DNA of 64,000 nt from Sphingopyxis sp. (GTDB taxonomy: Bacteria > Pseudomonadota > Alphaproteobacteria > Sphingomonadales > Sphingomonadaceae), in NCBI GenBank assembly GCA_016463225.1, contig JAEMRT010000018.1, positions 1 to 64,000 on the forward strand, written 5' to 3'. Below the pieces are notes generated by a model. It did not search any database, had not been told where the DNA came from, and was given only the letters and a program-made list of their open reading frames with translations. This document shows, in pieces, positions 33,297-42,413 of the stretch (the first letter of the stretch is position 1; each line of letters starts with the position of its first letter). Made by a program: the position numbers and the translations under genes.

Positions 33297-34750
33297 CCGC
33301 GCGCCCCGGCAAGCGCCAGCAGGCCGTCCAGATCGACATGCACCGCGAGCTTTGCGGCGATGTCGTCGAGCGCCGCATCGACGTCGGCCGCATAGTCGCG
33401 TGCGCTCCCCGCCACCCCGATCCGCGCCAGCAGCGCGCGGCGCAGATCGGCCGAAGCGAACAGGCCGTGGAGGTACGAGCCGATCACCCGGCCATTATGG
33501 CTGACCGCGCCGTCGCTGGCGCCGTCGGCGAGCAGCGCAAAGGGGGTCGCCGTGCCGGGGCCGCGCGTTTCACCCATATGCATTTCATAGCCTGCCACGT
33601 CCGCGCCCAGCGCCGTTCCGGTGACAGGGCGGAGTGTCTTGGCGGGCGAGAGCGTCGTTTCGACGTCGAGCAGTCCCAGCCCGTCGACCGCCGCCGCGCC
33701 CCCCTCGATCCCCAGCGGATCGGCGATCCGCCGCCCGAGCATCTGATAACCGCCGCACAGCCCGACGATCATCCCGCCGCGTCGGTGGTGCGCCAATAGG
33801 TCGATGTCCCAGCCCTCGGCGCGCAGCGCCCCCATATCAGCGATCGTCGCTTTCGATCCCGGCAGCACGATGATCGCCGCTTCGGCGGGGATCGGCCGCC
33901 CCGGCGGCACCATCACCACTTCGACTCCCGGTTCCAGCTTGAGCGGATCGAGATCGTCGAAATTGGAAATGCGCGGCAGGATCGGGCAGGCGATCATCCG
34001 GCGTCCCTCGCGCGGGTCGGCGGGGCGCTCGAGGATCACCGCATCCTCGCTCGGCAGCCGTGCCGCGGCGTTCAGCCACGGAATGACCCCAAACCCCGGC
34101 CAGCCGCTGCGCCTTTCGATTTCGCGATAGCCATCGTCGAACAGCGCCGGATCGCCGCGAAACTTGTTGATCAGGAAACCGCGGATCATGGCTGCGTCTT
34201 CGGGATCGATCACCGCGCGGGTGCCGACGATCGATGCGATCACCCCGCCGCGGTCGATGTCGCCGACCAGCACCACGGGGACGTTCGCGGCGCGGGCAAA
34301 GCCCATATTGGCGATGTCGCCGGCGCGCAGGTTGATTTCGGCGGGCGATCCCGCCCCCTCGACGACGACGATATCGCACTGCGCCTGCAGCCGGTCATAG
34401 CTTTGCATGACTTCGGTCAGCAGCGCGCCGCGCGCCTCGCGAAAATTGCCGCTGCCCAGCGTGCCGCGTACCCGGCCATGGACGATCAGCTGCGATGTTC
34501 GATCGGCCTGCGGCTTCAGCAGCACCGGGTTCATGTCGCTGTGCGCCTCGACCCGGCATGCGATGGCCTGCAACGCCTGCGCGCGCCCGATCTCGCCGCC
34601 GTCAATCGTCACGGCGGCGTTGTTCGACATATTTTGCGGTTTGAACGGGCGGACGATCAGACCGCGATTGGCAAAGGCACGGCACAGCCCGGCGACCAGC
34701 ACCGACTTGCCGACGTCGGAGCCGGTCCCCTGAAGCATCAACGCAGCCAT
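33293..34750 (-). CDS. cobQ: Cobyric acid synthase
   Basis: A 485-residue glutamine amidotransferase of the CobQ/CbiP family. The N-terminal synthetase domain ([45 protein letters not shown]) binds ATP and cobyrinate a,c-diamide. The C-terminal triad-type GATase domain has the nucleophile in [10 protein letters not shown] and a C-terminal His in SYLHGLF. It makes four side-chain amides. The start at 34750 overlaps the cobD stop by 13 bases. Confidence 0.96.
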   Translation of the reverse strand: MAALMLQGTGSDVGKSVLVAGLCRAFANRGLIVRPFKPQNMSNNAAVTIDGGEIGRAQALQAIACRVEAHSDMNPVLLKPQADRTSQLIVHGRVRGTLGSGNFREARGALLTEVMQSYDRLQAQCDIVVVEGAGSPAEINLRAGDIANMGFARAANVPVVLVGDIDRGGVIASIVGTRAVIDPEDAAMIRGFLINKFRGDPALFDDGYREIERRSGWPGFGVIPWLNAAARLPSEDAVILERPADPREGRRMIACPILPRISNFDDLDPLKLEPGVEVVMVPPGRPIPAEAAIIVLPGSKATIADMGALRAEGWDIDLLAHHRRGGMIVGLCGGYQMLGRRIADPLGIEGGAAAVDGLGLLDVETTLSPAKTLRPVTGTALGADVAGYEMHMGETRGPGTATPFALLADGASDGAVSHNGRVIGSYLHGLFASADLRRALLARIGVAGSARDYAADVDAALDDIAAKLAVHVDLDGLLALAGARG

Positions 34751-35676
34751 AGGATGCCTCCTGCGATCAACCACAGGATCAGGCAAGCGCGCAGATAGAT
34801 CGTCAAGGCCCGGTCGATGTCACCGGCATTGGCGTCACTGCGGCCGTCGCCGATCCAGGCCTTGTCATGCATGACCCCGTCATAGGCGATCGGTCCCGCC
34901 AGTCGCAGCCCCAGCGCGCCTGCCATCGCCGCCTCGGGCCAGCCCGCGTTGGGTGAGGCATGGTTGCGTGCATCGCGTCGCAGCACGCGCCAGCCGCCGC
35001 GCCCGGCAAGGCACAAAATGGCGCCTGACAATCGCGCCGGAATCCAGTTCGCCACATCGTCGGCCCTCGCCGCCGCCCAGCCGAACGCGCGCCAGCGATC
35101 CTCGCGGTGGCCGATCAGGCTGTCGGCGGTGTTCACCGCCTTATACGCCCAGACGCCGGGCAGGCCGAGCAAGAGCAGCCAGAACAAGGGCGCGGCGACG
35201 CCGTCGCAAAAACTCTCGGCGAGGCTTTCCATCGCCGCGCGCGCCACCCCCGCTTCGTCCAGTGCCGCGGTATCGCGCCCGACGATTGCGCCGACCGCAG
35301 TGCGCGCAGCGGGCAGGTCGCCGCTGTCCAGCTTGTCGGCCACCGCACGAACATGATCGAACAGGCTGCGCTGCGCGAGCGCGGGCCAGGCGAGGATCGC
35401 GACGCCGATCCAGCCCCACGGACCCAGCGCCGTCAGCAGCAGGTGCTGCGCGGCCCAACCCAGCCCCACCGCGACCAGCAGCAGGATCGAAAGGGTCAGG
35501 GCGCCAAGCGCGCGCCGCACCGAATCGCTGCGTTCGCGGTGGTTCCATTGTGCCTCGCAGGCGGTGATGATCCGCGCGAACAGCCCAACCGGGTGGCCGA
35601 CGCGGCGATAGAACGGCTGCGGCCAGCCCAGTGCGGCGTCGAGCACGAGTGCGGTGAGCGCGATCGGCTCAGCCAT
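34738..35676 (-). CDS. cobD: Adenosylcobinamide-phosphate synthase CobD/CbiB
   Basis: A 312-residue membrane protein of the CbiB/CobD family with 4-5 hydrophobic segments. Hallmarks are [20 protein letters not shown] at the start, [19 protein letters not shown], and [15 protein letters not shown] in the middle. It joins aminopropanol (or its phosphate) to cobyric acid. The ATG at 35676 overlaps the upstream aminotransferase gene by 8 bases; the longer open frame is not used because the family alignment starts here. Confidence 0.93.
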   Translation of the reverse strand: MAEPIALTALVLDAALGWPQPFYRRVGHPVGLFARIITACEAQWNHRERSDSVRRALGALTLSILLLVAVGLGWAAQHLLLTALGPWGWIGVAILAWPALAQRSLFDHVRAVADKLDSGDLPAARTAVGAIVGRDTAALDEAGVARAAMESLAESFCDGVAAPLFWLLLLGLPGVWAYKAVNTADSLIGHREDRWRAFGWAAARADDVANWIPARLSGAILCLAGRGGWRVLRRDARNHASPNAGWPEAAMAGALGLRLAGPIAYDGVMHDKAWIGDGRSDANAGDIDRALTIYLRACLILWLIAGGILWLR

Positions 35677-36643
35677 CGGCCAGCGCCGCGTCAAGCCGAA
35701 CCAACGCATCGGCATCGGCGGGCAGGCCAATGCGCAGCCAGCGCGGCTGGTCGGCAAAGGGGCGCGTGAGGAGCGCGCGCTGCGCCAACCGCTCGAAGAG
35801 CCCTCGAGCGTCATCGACCTCGATCAGGCGGAAGAGCGGGCACGCGCCGATCGGTTGATAGCCGCGGCGGACCAGCACCGCGTCGAGCGCGGCAGAGGCA
35901 TCGGGCAGGCGCGCGCGGGTTGCCGCGACCCACTCCCGATCGGCATAGGCTGCGGCACCGATTGCGATGGCCGCCGCCGACAGGGGCCATGCGCCCAGCT
36001 TTTCACGCAGCGCTGCGATGATGGTTTGCGGTCCAAGGGCGAAACCGAGCCGGACCCCCGCCAGCCCGAAAAATTTGCCGAAGGACCGGAAGACAATCAG
36101 CCGCTGCTCGTCGCTGACCGCCGCCGCCGTGCTCGCCGCCGGATCGGCATCGGCGAACGCCTCGTCGACCAGCAACCAGCCGTCGGCGCCGCGCCCGCGC
36201 AGCAGCCCTCGCATTGCATCGGCGCCGATCAACCGGCCGTCGGGATTATTGGGGTTGGCGAGGACCAGCGCGCCGCCGCCGTCATGGGCTGCGTCGAACG
36301 CGGTCGCCGCGCTGCCCGTGATCATCGCGCCATGCGTGCGGTAACCGGGAGTGACATGCTGCGCCGGACCGCCGATCAGCGCGCCGACCAGCCGCAATCC
36401 GATCTCGCTGCCCGGCACCGCGCAGACATGGCGTGGATCGACCCCGAAATGGGACGCGGCGATGGCCTCCAGCGCGGCCAATGCGCTGGGGTCGGGGAGT
36501 CGCTGCCAGTCGAAATCCATCTTGGCTGCGCCCGGCCAGGGGTGCGGATTGATCCCGGTGGACAGGTCGATCCAGTCGCCCTCTCCGAAATGGCGTCTTG
36601 CCGCCACCAGCCCGCCGCCGTGCCAGGTCCACGGCTCGCTCAT
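35669..36643 (-). CDS. cobC: Threonine-phosphate decarboxylase-type PLP enzyme of cobalamin synthesis
   Basis: A 324-residue fold-type I PLP enzyme. IDLSTGINPHPWP, LVLANPNNPDGRLI and the PLP-lysine region VFRSFGKFFGLAGVRLGF (Lys in SFGK) identify the CobC/Salmonella-CobD group, related to histidinol-phosphate aminotransferase. It supplies the aminopropanol linker (or its phosphate) to CobD. The ATG at 36643 overlaps the cobS stop by four bases (ATGA). Confidence 0.93.
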   Translation of the reverse strand: MSEPWTWHGGGLVAARRHFGEGDWIDLSTGINPHPWPGAAKMDFDWQRLPDPSALAALEAIAASHFGVDPRHVCAVPGSEIGLRLVGALIGGPAQHVTPGYRTHGAMITGSAATAFDAAHDGGGALVLANPNNPDGRLIGADAMRGLLRGRGADGWLLVDEAFADADPAASTAAAVSDEQRLIVFRSFGKFFGLAGVRLGFALGPQTIIAALREKLGAWPLSAAAIAIGAAAYADREWVAATRARLPDASAALDAVLVRRGYQPIGACPLFRLIEVDDARGLFERLAQRALLTRPFADQPRWLRIGLPADADALVRLDAALADG

Positions 36644-37359
36644 CCCAGATGCGCCAGCAGCAACGCCGCGGCGAGCAGCAGGCTTTCGCCGATCTCGATC
36701 CCTGCGCCATGGCCATCGCCCGAAATGCCGCCGATGTTGCGCAGCAGCCACCAGCGCCAAACTGCGAAAATCAAAGGCGCGGTCAGTAGCGACTGTGATA
36801 TCCACGCCGCCGCAAGCAGCAGCGCCCCCCAGATGGCGAAGTCGATCGGACGCACGACGTTCCGGAAGCGCGACCCCAGCCCTGCATGCAGATCGGGCAG
36901 CGCGCGCGACCAGACCAGCGGGCCGATGCGCGCCGCAAAGGGGATCAGCGCGATAGCGACAAACGCTTGCCCATCGATCAACGCGTGGAGCAGGACCAGC
37001 TTGGCGATCAGCTGCAAGGCGATCGTCACGACCGCAAAGCTGCCGGCATGCGGGTCCGCAAGCACCGCCAGCAACCGCGCGCGATCCTTGTGCGCTGCGC
37101 CGCTCGCGTCGGCGATGTCGCCTAGCCCGTCGAGGTGCAGCGCGCCGGTGACCGCGACCCAGATCAGCAGCGCAAACAGCGCCCCGGTCCATGGATCGAT
37201 CGCTGCCCCGGCCCAGCCGGCGCCCGCAACCAGCCCTCCGACGACCAGCCCAACCGCGGGAAACCAGCGCATCGACGCGGCAAATTCGTCGCTTGATACC
37301 GCAATGCGCGGCGTCGGCAGCCGGGTCAGGAACTGGATCGCGATCAGCAAGCCCTTCAT
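36640..37359 (-). CDS. cobS: Adenosylcobinamide-GDP ribazoletransferase
   Basis: A 239-residue polytopic inner-membrane enzyme of the CobS/CobV family. IAIQFLTRLPTPRI at the start and the acidic motif LHLDGLGDIADASG (Mg-binding), then DPHAGSFAV, are diagnostic. It joins adenosylcobinamide-GDP to alpha-ribazole, the last assembly step. It is coupled by ATGA to the phosphatase gene upstream. Confidence 0.95.
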   Translation of the reverse strand: MKGLLIAIQFLTRLPTPRIAVSSDEFAASMRWFPAVGLVVGGLVAGAGWAGAAIDPWTGALFALLIWVAVTGALHLDGLGDIADASGAAHKDRARLLAVLADPHAGSFAVVTIALQLIAKLVLLHALIDGQAFVAIALIPFAARIGPLVWSRALPDLHAGLGSRFRNVVRPIDFAIWGALLLAAAWISQSLLTAPLIFAVWRWWLLRNIGGISGDGHGAGIEIGESLLLAAALLLAHLG

Positions 37360-37925
37360 GGCGCCAGCCCGATGATCTGCGCGCTGCTCGGTTCACCAGG
37401 CCAGACGGTCAGCGACAGCCGCGCTGCATAGGGCAGGTCGAACGCCCACAGCTGGCGCTGGTCGAACCCGCAGAGAATATGCATCGCCGCGCGCATCGAA
37501 CCGCCATGGGCGACCACCAGGGTCGGCACCGGCGCCAGATCGGCGATCGCCGCCGACACGCGCCGCACAAGCTCCGACCAGCGTTCGCCGCCGGGCGGGG
37601 GATTGGCGTCGGGATCGTCCCAGAACCGTCCGAACGCAGCGCGGTCGACGTGGCTGCTCGCCAGTCCGTCCCAGTCGCCAAAATCCAGCTCGCGCCAGCG
37701 CGGGTCGATCGTGAGCGGCAGGCCCAGCATCGCGCCGATCGCCTCACCCGCATCGCGGCTGCGGCGCAGGTCAGAGGCAAGGATGCGCTCGATGCCGAGC
37801 CCCGCCGCCTGCGCCGCGCATGCGGCGATCCCTGCCGGCGTCGGCGCGCCATCGGTCCGCCCCATCAGCAGCCCCGGCGTCGTGGGCGCCCCGTGGCGCA
37901 GCAGATGGAGCGCGAAGCCGCTCAC
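37356..37925 (-). CDS. Histidine phosphatase (alpha-ribazole phosphatase type)
   Basis: A 189-residue phosphoglycerate-mutase-like phosphatase. LHLLRHGAP carries the nucleophile His and RHG motif, SDLRRSRDAGEAI the second Arg, RELDFGDWDG the acid, and VVAHGGSMRA the second His. In cobalamin operons this enzyme (CobC of Salmonella) dephosphorylates alpha-ribazole-5'-phosphate or the final product. The start is a GTG at 37925 that overlaps the cobT stop (GTGA). The upstream extension of the frame is a cobT shadow. Confidence 0.88.
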   Translation of the reverse strand: MSGFALHLLRHGAPTTPGLLMGRTDGAPTPAGIAACAAQAAGLGIERILASDLRRSRDAGEAIGAMLGLPLTIDPRWRELDFGDWDGLASSHVDRAAFGRFWDDPDANPPPGGERWSELVRRVSAAIADLAPVPTLVVAHGGSMRAAMHILCGFDQRQLWAFDLPYAARLSLTVWPGEPSSAQIIGLAP

Positions 37926-38938
37926 AGCGACGCCGACACCTGCGCTTCGGCAAAGGTCGCCATCTGGTCGTGCGCCGCGAGCGCGCTGCGGATGATGTTC
38001 GCCGCCACCGCCGCGCCGCTCCCCTCGCCCAGCCGCATGTCGAGCCTGAGCAGCGGATCGAGCCCGAGCATGTCGAGCAAGTGCCGATGCCCCGGCTCGG
38101 CCGAACAATGCCCCGCGATGCAATGTGCCGCGATCGCAGGATTGTCGGCGGCGAGCGGGGCAAGCGCGGCGCTACAGATAAACCCGTCGAGCAGCACCGG
38201 CACCCCCAGCTGGCGCGCGCGCAGGACGGCACCCGCAATCGCCGCGATCTCGCGCCCGCCGACGCGGCGCAGCGTCTCGAACGCCGACACCGGTGCGTCG
38301 TTGTGGAAAACGAGCGCGCGCGCGACCATATTGGCCTTGCGTGCAACGCCATGACCGTCAACCCCGGTGCCGGGGCCGACCCACGCCGCCGCATCGCCGC
38401 CAAAGCTGCGCGCGCACAGCGCCGCCGCGGCGGTCGAATTGCCGATCCCCATTTCGCCCAGCACGATCAGGTCGAGATCGGCCTCGACCACCGCGGCGCC
38501 CTGATTGAGCGCGTCGAGGCACTCGGCTTCGCGCATCGCCGCCGCGACGGTGAAATCGGCGGTCGGCCGGTCAAGGTCGAGCGCGACCACCGTCAGCTCC
38601 AGCCCCGCCGCCGCGGCCAGCGCGTTGATCGCGGCGCCGCCACCGGCAAAATTCGCCACCATCTGCGCCGTCACACTCGCCGGAAAGGCGCTGACGCCAT
38701 GCACCGTGACGCCGTGGTTGCCCGCAAAGATCGCCGCGCGCGCGCGCTCGATCCGCGGCCGCGCCCGCCGCTGCCAGCCGGCGAAAAACACCGCGAGCTC
38801 CTCCAGCCGACCCAGCGATCCCGCCGGTTTGGTCAGCTCGCCCTGCCGCACCCGCGCGTCGGCGGTGGCATGCGGGTCGGGGTCACGCAGGTCGGCAAGC
38901 GCCGCCTCGAACGCCGCGATGGAAACAAAGGCAGTCAT
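37922..38938 (-). CDS. cobT: Nicotinate-nucleotide--dimethylbenzimidazole phosphoribosyltransferase
   Basis: A 338-residue CobT. Landmarks are LTKPAGSLGRLEELA, FAGNHGVTVHGVSAFPASVT, GEMGIGNSTAAAAL, and the C-terminal LRLGEGSGAA-type motif (DMRLGEGSGAAVA) with the catalytic Glu. It makes alpha-ribazole phosphate from dimethylbenzimidazole. The ATG at 38938 overlaps the DUF1636 gene stop (ATGA). Confidence 0.96.
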   Translation of the reverse strand: MTAFVSIAAFEAALADLRDPDPHATADARVRQGELTKPAGSLGRLEELAVFFAGWQRRARPRIERARAAIFAGNHGVTVHGVSAFPASVTAQMVANFAGGGAAINALAAAAGLELTVVALDLDRPTADFTVAAAMREAECLDALNQGAAVVEADLDLIVLGEMGIGNSTAAAALCARSFGGDAAAWVGPGTGVDGHGVARKANMVARALVFHNDAPVSAFETLRRVGGREIAAIAGAVLRARQLGVPVLLDGFICSAALAPLAADNPAIAAHCIAGHCSAEPGHRHLLDMLGLDPLLRLDMRLGEGSGAAVAANIIRSALAAHDQMATFAEAQVSASL

Positions 38939-39342
38939 TCGGCGATCCATCCCGGCGGCGGAATGCGGGTGATGAAATGCCCTTTGACCCCCTCGGGCCA
39001 CAGCGAATAGGCGACGCGGCCATCGTCGCTCGCGGCATAGTGCACCGCATAGTCGAGGATGGCGCGCGCTGCGTCGGCATCGCCGCCGAACCGTCCCAGC
39101 ACATAGCCGATCTTGTCGGGCGCGCGCAGATGGACGGTGCAGAAATCCTGGCATGCGAACAGGCACGCCATCTCCTGCACCGCGATTCCGGCGTAGCGCG
39201 GCTCGTCTTCCTTCAGACCCCTGAGCTCCGCAACCAGCCGCGCGCCGCCGCGCACACCCTCGGCGTCGACCTGCGCCGTGTCGCTGTGGCGACAGCTGTT
39301 GCACACCACCACCGCCGGCCCCGGATCGACGCGCGTCAGCAT
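38935..39342 (-). CDS. DUF1636 putative metal-binding protein in the cobalamin operon
   Basis: A 135-residue DUF1636 protein. CNSCRH at residues about 14-19, and MACLFACQDFCTVHLRAPDK in the middle, provide cysteines that resemble a thioredoxin-like [2Fe-2S] ferredoxin site. DUF1636 genes recur in alphaproteobacterial cobalamin operons, so a role in corrinoid or cobalt redox chemistry is likely but unproven. It overlaps neighbours on both sides. Confidence 0.82.
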   Translation of the reverse strand: MLTRVDPGPAVVVCNSCRHSDTAQVDAEGVRGGARLVAELRGLKEDEPRYAGIAVQEMACLFACQDFCTVHLRAPDKIGYVLGRFGGDADAARAILDYAVHYAASDDGRVAYSLWPEGVKGHFITRIPPPGWIAE

Positions 39343-39890
39343 CAGACGGCGCTCACTGCGGGCTGCGGCGGCGCCGGAACCCCCGCCGCGATGAGCAGGC
39401 GATAGAGAGCATACAGCCCGATCAGGATCGCGCCGTTGCGGACAAACTGCTCGGCGAGCAGGTCGGGTGCCATCGCGGTGTGCAGCCCGCCGAGCCCCAG
39501 CGCCCAGAGCAGGATGATGCCCTTGAACGCGGTAAAGCCCGCCGCATAGGCAAGCCCGAGCCGCGCCGCGACCGACCGGTAATCCAGCGCCCGCAGCGCG
39601 GCATACCCTGTCAGCGCCGACCCGACGGCGGCGGTGCCGAGCGCAAAGCCCCACGCCAGCGTGCTGCCATCGCGCGGATAGCCGAGCAGGAAAAAGCCGA
39701 CAAACTGGCTCGCCAGCCACGCCAGCAGCATCAGCGCCACGCCGCCGCGGCGGCGCATATGCACCGCCGCGAGCGCCGCCAGCGCGGGGAAGGGCGTCGC
39801 GCAGGCCAGCGCCAGCGTCGCCCCGGTGCTCGCCGCGGTCAGCAGCGTCACCCACAGTGCCGATGCGCCGCGCTTCGACATCGCGCCCAT
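39342..39890 (-). CDS. Polytopic membrane protein in the cobalamin operon
   Basis: A 182-residue protein with about six hydrophobic segments and few charged residues; I do not recognise a named family. It lies between btuB (start one base after the btuB stop) and the DUF1636 gene (one-base overlap), so it is under riboswitch control. The position suggests a role in corrinoid or cobalt uptake across the inner membrane, perhaps replacing BtuCD, which is absent here. The ATG at 39890 is chosen for its tight spacing. Confidence 0.7.
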   Translation of the reverse strand: MGAMSKRGASALWVTLLTAASTGATLALACATPFPALAALAAVHMRRRGGVALMLLAWLASQFVGFFLLGYPRDGSTLAWGFALGTAAVGSALTGYAALRALDYRSVAARLGLAYAAGFTAFKGIILLWALGLGGLHTAMAPDLLAEQFVRNGAILIGLYALYRLLIAAGVPAPPQPAVSAV

Positions 39891-39891
39891 G

Positions 39892-41841
39892 TCAGAACCT
39901 CCCCCGGATGCCGGCATAAACACTGCGCCCCAGCGATCCGTATCGGAACGCGGTCATATATTGCTCGTCGAACACATTTTCGGCGCGCGCGAACAATTTG
40001 ACGCCGTCCGACAGCGCGAACTCGGCGCGCAGATCGACCAGCGTATAATCGTCGAGCCGCGTCGCATTGCTCGCATTGTCGAAACTCTTGCCCGACCAGC
40101 GCACCGCCGCGCCCAGTCCCAGCCCGAAATCGAAGGCGTAGCTTACCGACGCATTGGCGGTCTGGCGCGGGCGCCGCGGCAGCCACTTGCCGAAATTGGC
40201 GGTGCCGGCGGAGCGGTCCTCGGCGACGATCCAGCTAGTATTGCCGTCGAGCACCAGCCCGCCCAGCGTCAGTGCCGCCGACGCTTCGACGCCATGCGCC
40301 TCGGCGCGCGCAACGTTGAGGTAATAGCCGAAGCGCCGCGCCGCCGGATTGCCGGGCACAAAACACAGCGGATCGGTTGCGGTCGCCGAACAGCTGTTGA
40401 AGATGATCTGGTTTGTCGTTGTGCGGTCGAACCAGCTCGCTCCGATGACCAGCTTGCGATCGAACAGGTGCTGCTCGACTCCCGCTTCCCAGCCCTTCGC
40501 CGCTTCGGGATCGAGCGCGGTGTTGCCGAATTCGCTGAACAGCTGGAACAGGCTCGGCGCCTTGAATCCTTCGCCATAGCTGGCACGCAGCACGGTACCG
40601 GTTGGCAGCCGCCAGACACCCCCCGCCGCGAACAAGGTCTGCCCGCCATAACGATCATGATCGTCATAACGCAGCCCGCCGTTCAGGGTCAGGCCAGCCA
40701 CCGGCTCGATGCTGAGCTGGCCATAGGCGCTGGTGAGCTCGGCCTCGCCGCGCACGAAGGCGGGCAGCGGGGTCGACAGCGACGCCGCGGGCGAACGGCT
40801 GCGGAAATCGGACCTTTCATTCTCGACCCCGAAGATCGCGGAAATGCGGTCGCTGACCGCAAAACTGCCCTGATATTCCCAGCGCTTGTTGCGACCATCC
40901 GCCTCGAAACTGCGCGGCCGCGCGCGGGTTGGGTTGAAATTGTCGCGGTTGGTGTCGGTGTGGCCATAGGCGATGCGATTTCGGAATCGTCCGTCGGCCA
41001 GATCGATATTCACCCCCGCATAGCCGACAAACTCCTTGTTCAGCCCGTAATCGGCGCTGTCGGCGTTGAAGCCGTCGAATTGCACTCGCCCGCTCGCATA
41101 AGTCCCGCGGACTTCGACGCTGACATTGTCGGCGAGCGCCAGTTCGGCGCGGCCCGAGACATTATGGTTGCGATACCCGTCGCGCTCGACCCCGCCGAAC
41201 GCCTTGGCGTGCGACGAAATGCCGTCGGTGGTGAAGCGCTGGCCGCCTATCCGCCAGCTGAGCGGGCCGGTCTTGCCGCCGACCGCAGCGCGCGCGCTGA
41301 TCGTCTGGCGCGATCCCGCCTCGATGTCGAAACTGCCCTCAAGCGCCTTTTCGGGCGATGCGGTGACGATGTTGACCACCCCGCCGATTGCCTGGCTGCC
41401 CCACAGGATCGACTGCGGTCCGCGCAGCACTTCGATCCGCGCGATGTCGCCGACCAGCAAATTGGTGAAGTTGAACCCGCCGCCGGTCGACGACGGATCG
41501 TTCAGCTTCACCCCGTCGATCACCACGACGCTATGATCCGATTCGGCGCCGCGGATGCGCAGCGACGTCGACGTGCCGTAACCGCCGTTGCGCGAGATGC
41601 TGACGCCGGGGGTGCGTAGCAGCAGTTCGGTGACGCCGATGTCCTGCGCGCGGTCGATCGCGGCCTTGTCGAGCACCGCGATCGACGCGGGGACTTCGTC
41701 GAGCGTCAGCGGCGCGCGGGTTGCGGTAACAATGATACTGTCGCCTTCCGAAGCGACGGCGTGCGCCGCCTCCTCGGCAAGCGCGGGGGATGACGCCGCC
41801 AGCACGGCGAGCGAAACGGAGTGACGGAAAAAGCGATTCAT
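39892..41841 (-). CDS. btuB: BtuB-type TonB-dependent cobalamin receptor
   Basis: A 649-residue outer-membrane receptor. It has a signal peptide (MNRFFRHSVSLAVLAASSPA, then LAEE), a TonB box/plug start (DSIIVTATRAPLTLDEVPAS), the plug segments RIRGAESDHSVVVIDGVKLN and EVLRGPQSILWGSQAIGG, and a barrel ending in a Phe (YAGIRGRF). The length and plug resemble E. coli BtuB (594 residues mature). The cobalamin riboswitch directly upstream supports corrinoid as the ligand. It is the first gene of the ten-gene operon. Confidence 0.92.
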   Translation of the reverse strand: MNRFFRHSVSLAVLAASSPALAEEAAHAVASEGDSIIVTATRAPLTLDEVPASIAVLDKAAIDRAQDIGVTELLLRTPGVSISRNGGYGTSTSLRIRGAESDHSVVVIDGVKLNDPSSTGGGFNFTNLLVGDIARIEVLRGPQSILWGSQAIGGVVNIVTASPEKALEGSFDIEAGSRQTISARAAVGGKTGPLSWRIGGQRFTTDGISSHAKAFGGVERDGYRNHNVSGRAELALADNVSVEVRGTYASGRVQFDGFNADSADYGLNKEFVGYAGVNIDLADGRFRNRIAYGHTDTNRDNFNPTRARPRSFEADGRNKRWEYQGSFAVSDRISAIFGVENERSDFRSRSPAASLSTPLPAFVRGEAELTSAYGQLSIEPVAGLTLNGGLRYDDHDRYGGQTLFAAGGVWRLPTGTVLRASYGEGFKAPSLFQLFSEFGNTALDPEAAKGWEAGVEQHLFDRKLVIGASWFDRTTTNQIIFNSCSATATDPLCFVPGNPAARRFGYYLNVARAEAHGVEASAALTLGGLVLDGNTSWIVAEDRSAGTANFGKWLPRRPRQTANASVSYAFDFGLGLGAAVRWSGKSFDNASNATRLDDYTLVDLRAEFALSDGVKLFARAENVFDEQYMTAFRYGSLGRSVYAGIRGRF

Positions 41842-41993
41842 CTGGGTAACCTCATCGACAACACCGCACGCACGCGGGATCGATGTCTGGGCCACCGGGC
41901 GCACGACAACGTCCCCGCGCGAACGCGGCCAACTTTGTCGTCATGCGGGTTCACCCCCGTCCGCTCGGTGCACCCTGCCCGCGCGAAAGACGA

Positions 41994-42176
41994 CGGCGAC
42001 GGGCAGGTCTCCTGGCTTGCGGGTCAGCGCCGGATCGGCCGCCTTCTCGGGACTGAAAGTCCCAATGGCAATTGGCCGATGGCTCGCCGCGTACAGTTGC
42101 AGGGGCAGCCGGGGTTTTCCCGTTCCCTCTTAGTCCCCGTCGCCGGGGAACCTGTCGCTTGGCGCCCGTTAGCTCG
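41994..42176 (-). ncRNA. Cobalamin riboswitch
   Basis: On the minus strand the sequence contains the 5' part GCCAAGCGACAGGTTCCCCG, the conserved CCCTGCAACTGTACGCGGCG-like core (TGCCCCTGCAACTGTACGC), a GCCATTG box, and the canonical B12 box AAGCCAGGAGACCTGCC (42003-42019). It precedes btuB by about 150 bases and should repress the operon when adenosylcobalamin is abundant. Confidence 0.94.
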
Positions 42177-42217
42177 GTTTCGATCAGATGGTCAATCGCC
42201 GTTTGTCGGGCAGGCAG

Positions 42218-42391
42218 CCCTTCCCCCTTGATGGGGGAAGGATACGCAGCCTTATCGCGAAGCGATTAGGCGAAGTTGGATAGGGGTGACGGTGCGTCCT
42301 TGCACTGTCGCTTCAGGCCGAGAGCGCACCCCCACCGCTGCGCCCCGGACTGGATCCGGGGCTCGCTGCCTCCCCCATCAAGGGGGAGGGG
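42218..42391. repeat. Inverted-repeat intergenic element
   Basis: The palindrome CCTTCCCCCTTGATGGGGGA (from 42219) and its counterpart TGCCTCCCCCATCAAGGGGG (from 42367) flank about 130 bp that includes a third dyad (CCCCGGACTGGATCCGGGG, near 42343). Such GC-rich elements are typical REP-like intergenic repeats in sphingomonads. It lies between the riboswitch and the S41 peptidase gene. Confidence 0.55.
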
Positions 42392-42413
42392 GATGCGGGG
42401 ACATCACCCGATC

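Noticed and set aside
35654-37375. 573-residue plus-strand frame opposite cobC and cobS
   Set aside because: Antisense shadow of confidently identified cobalamin genes.
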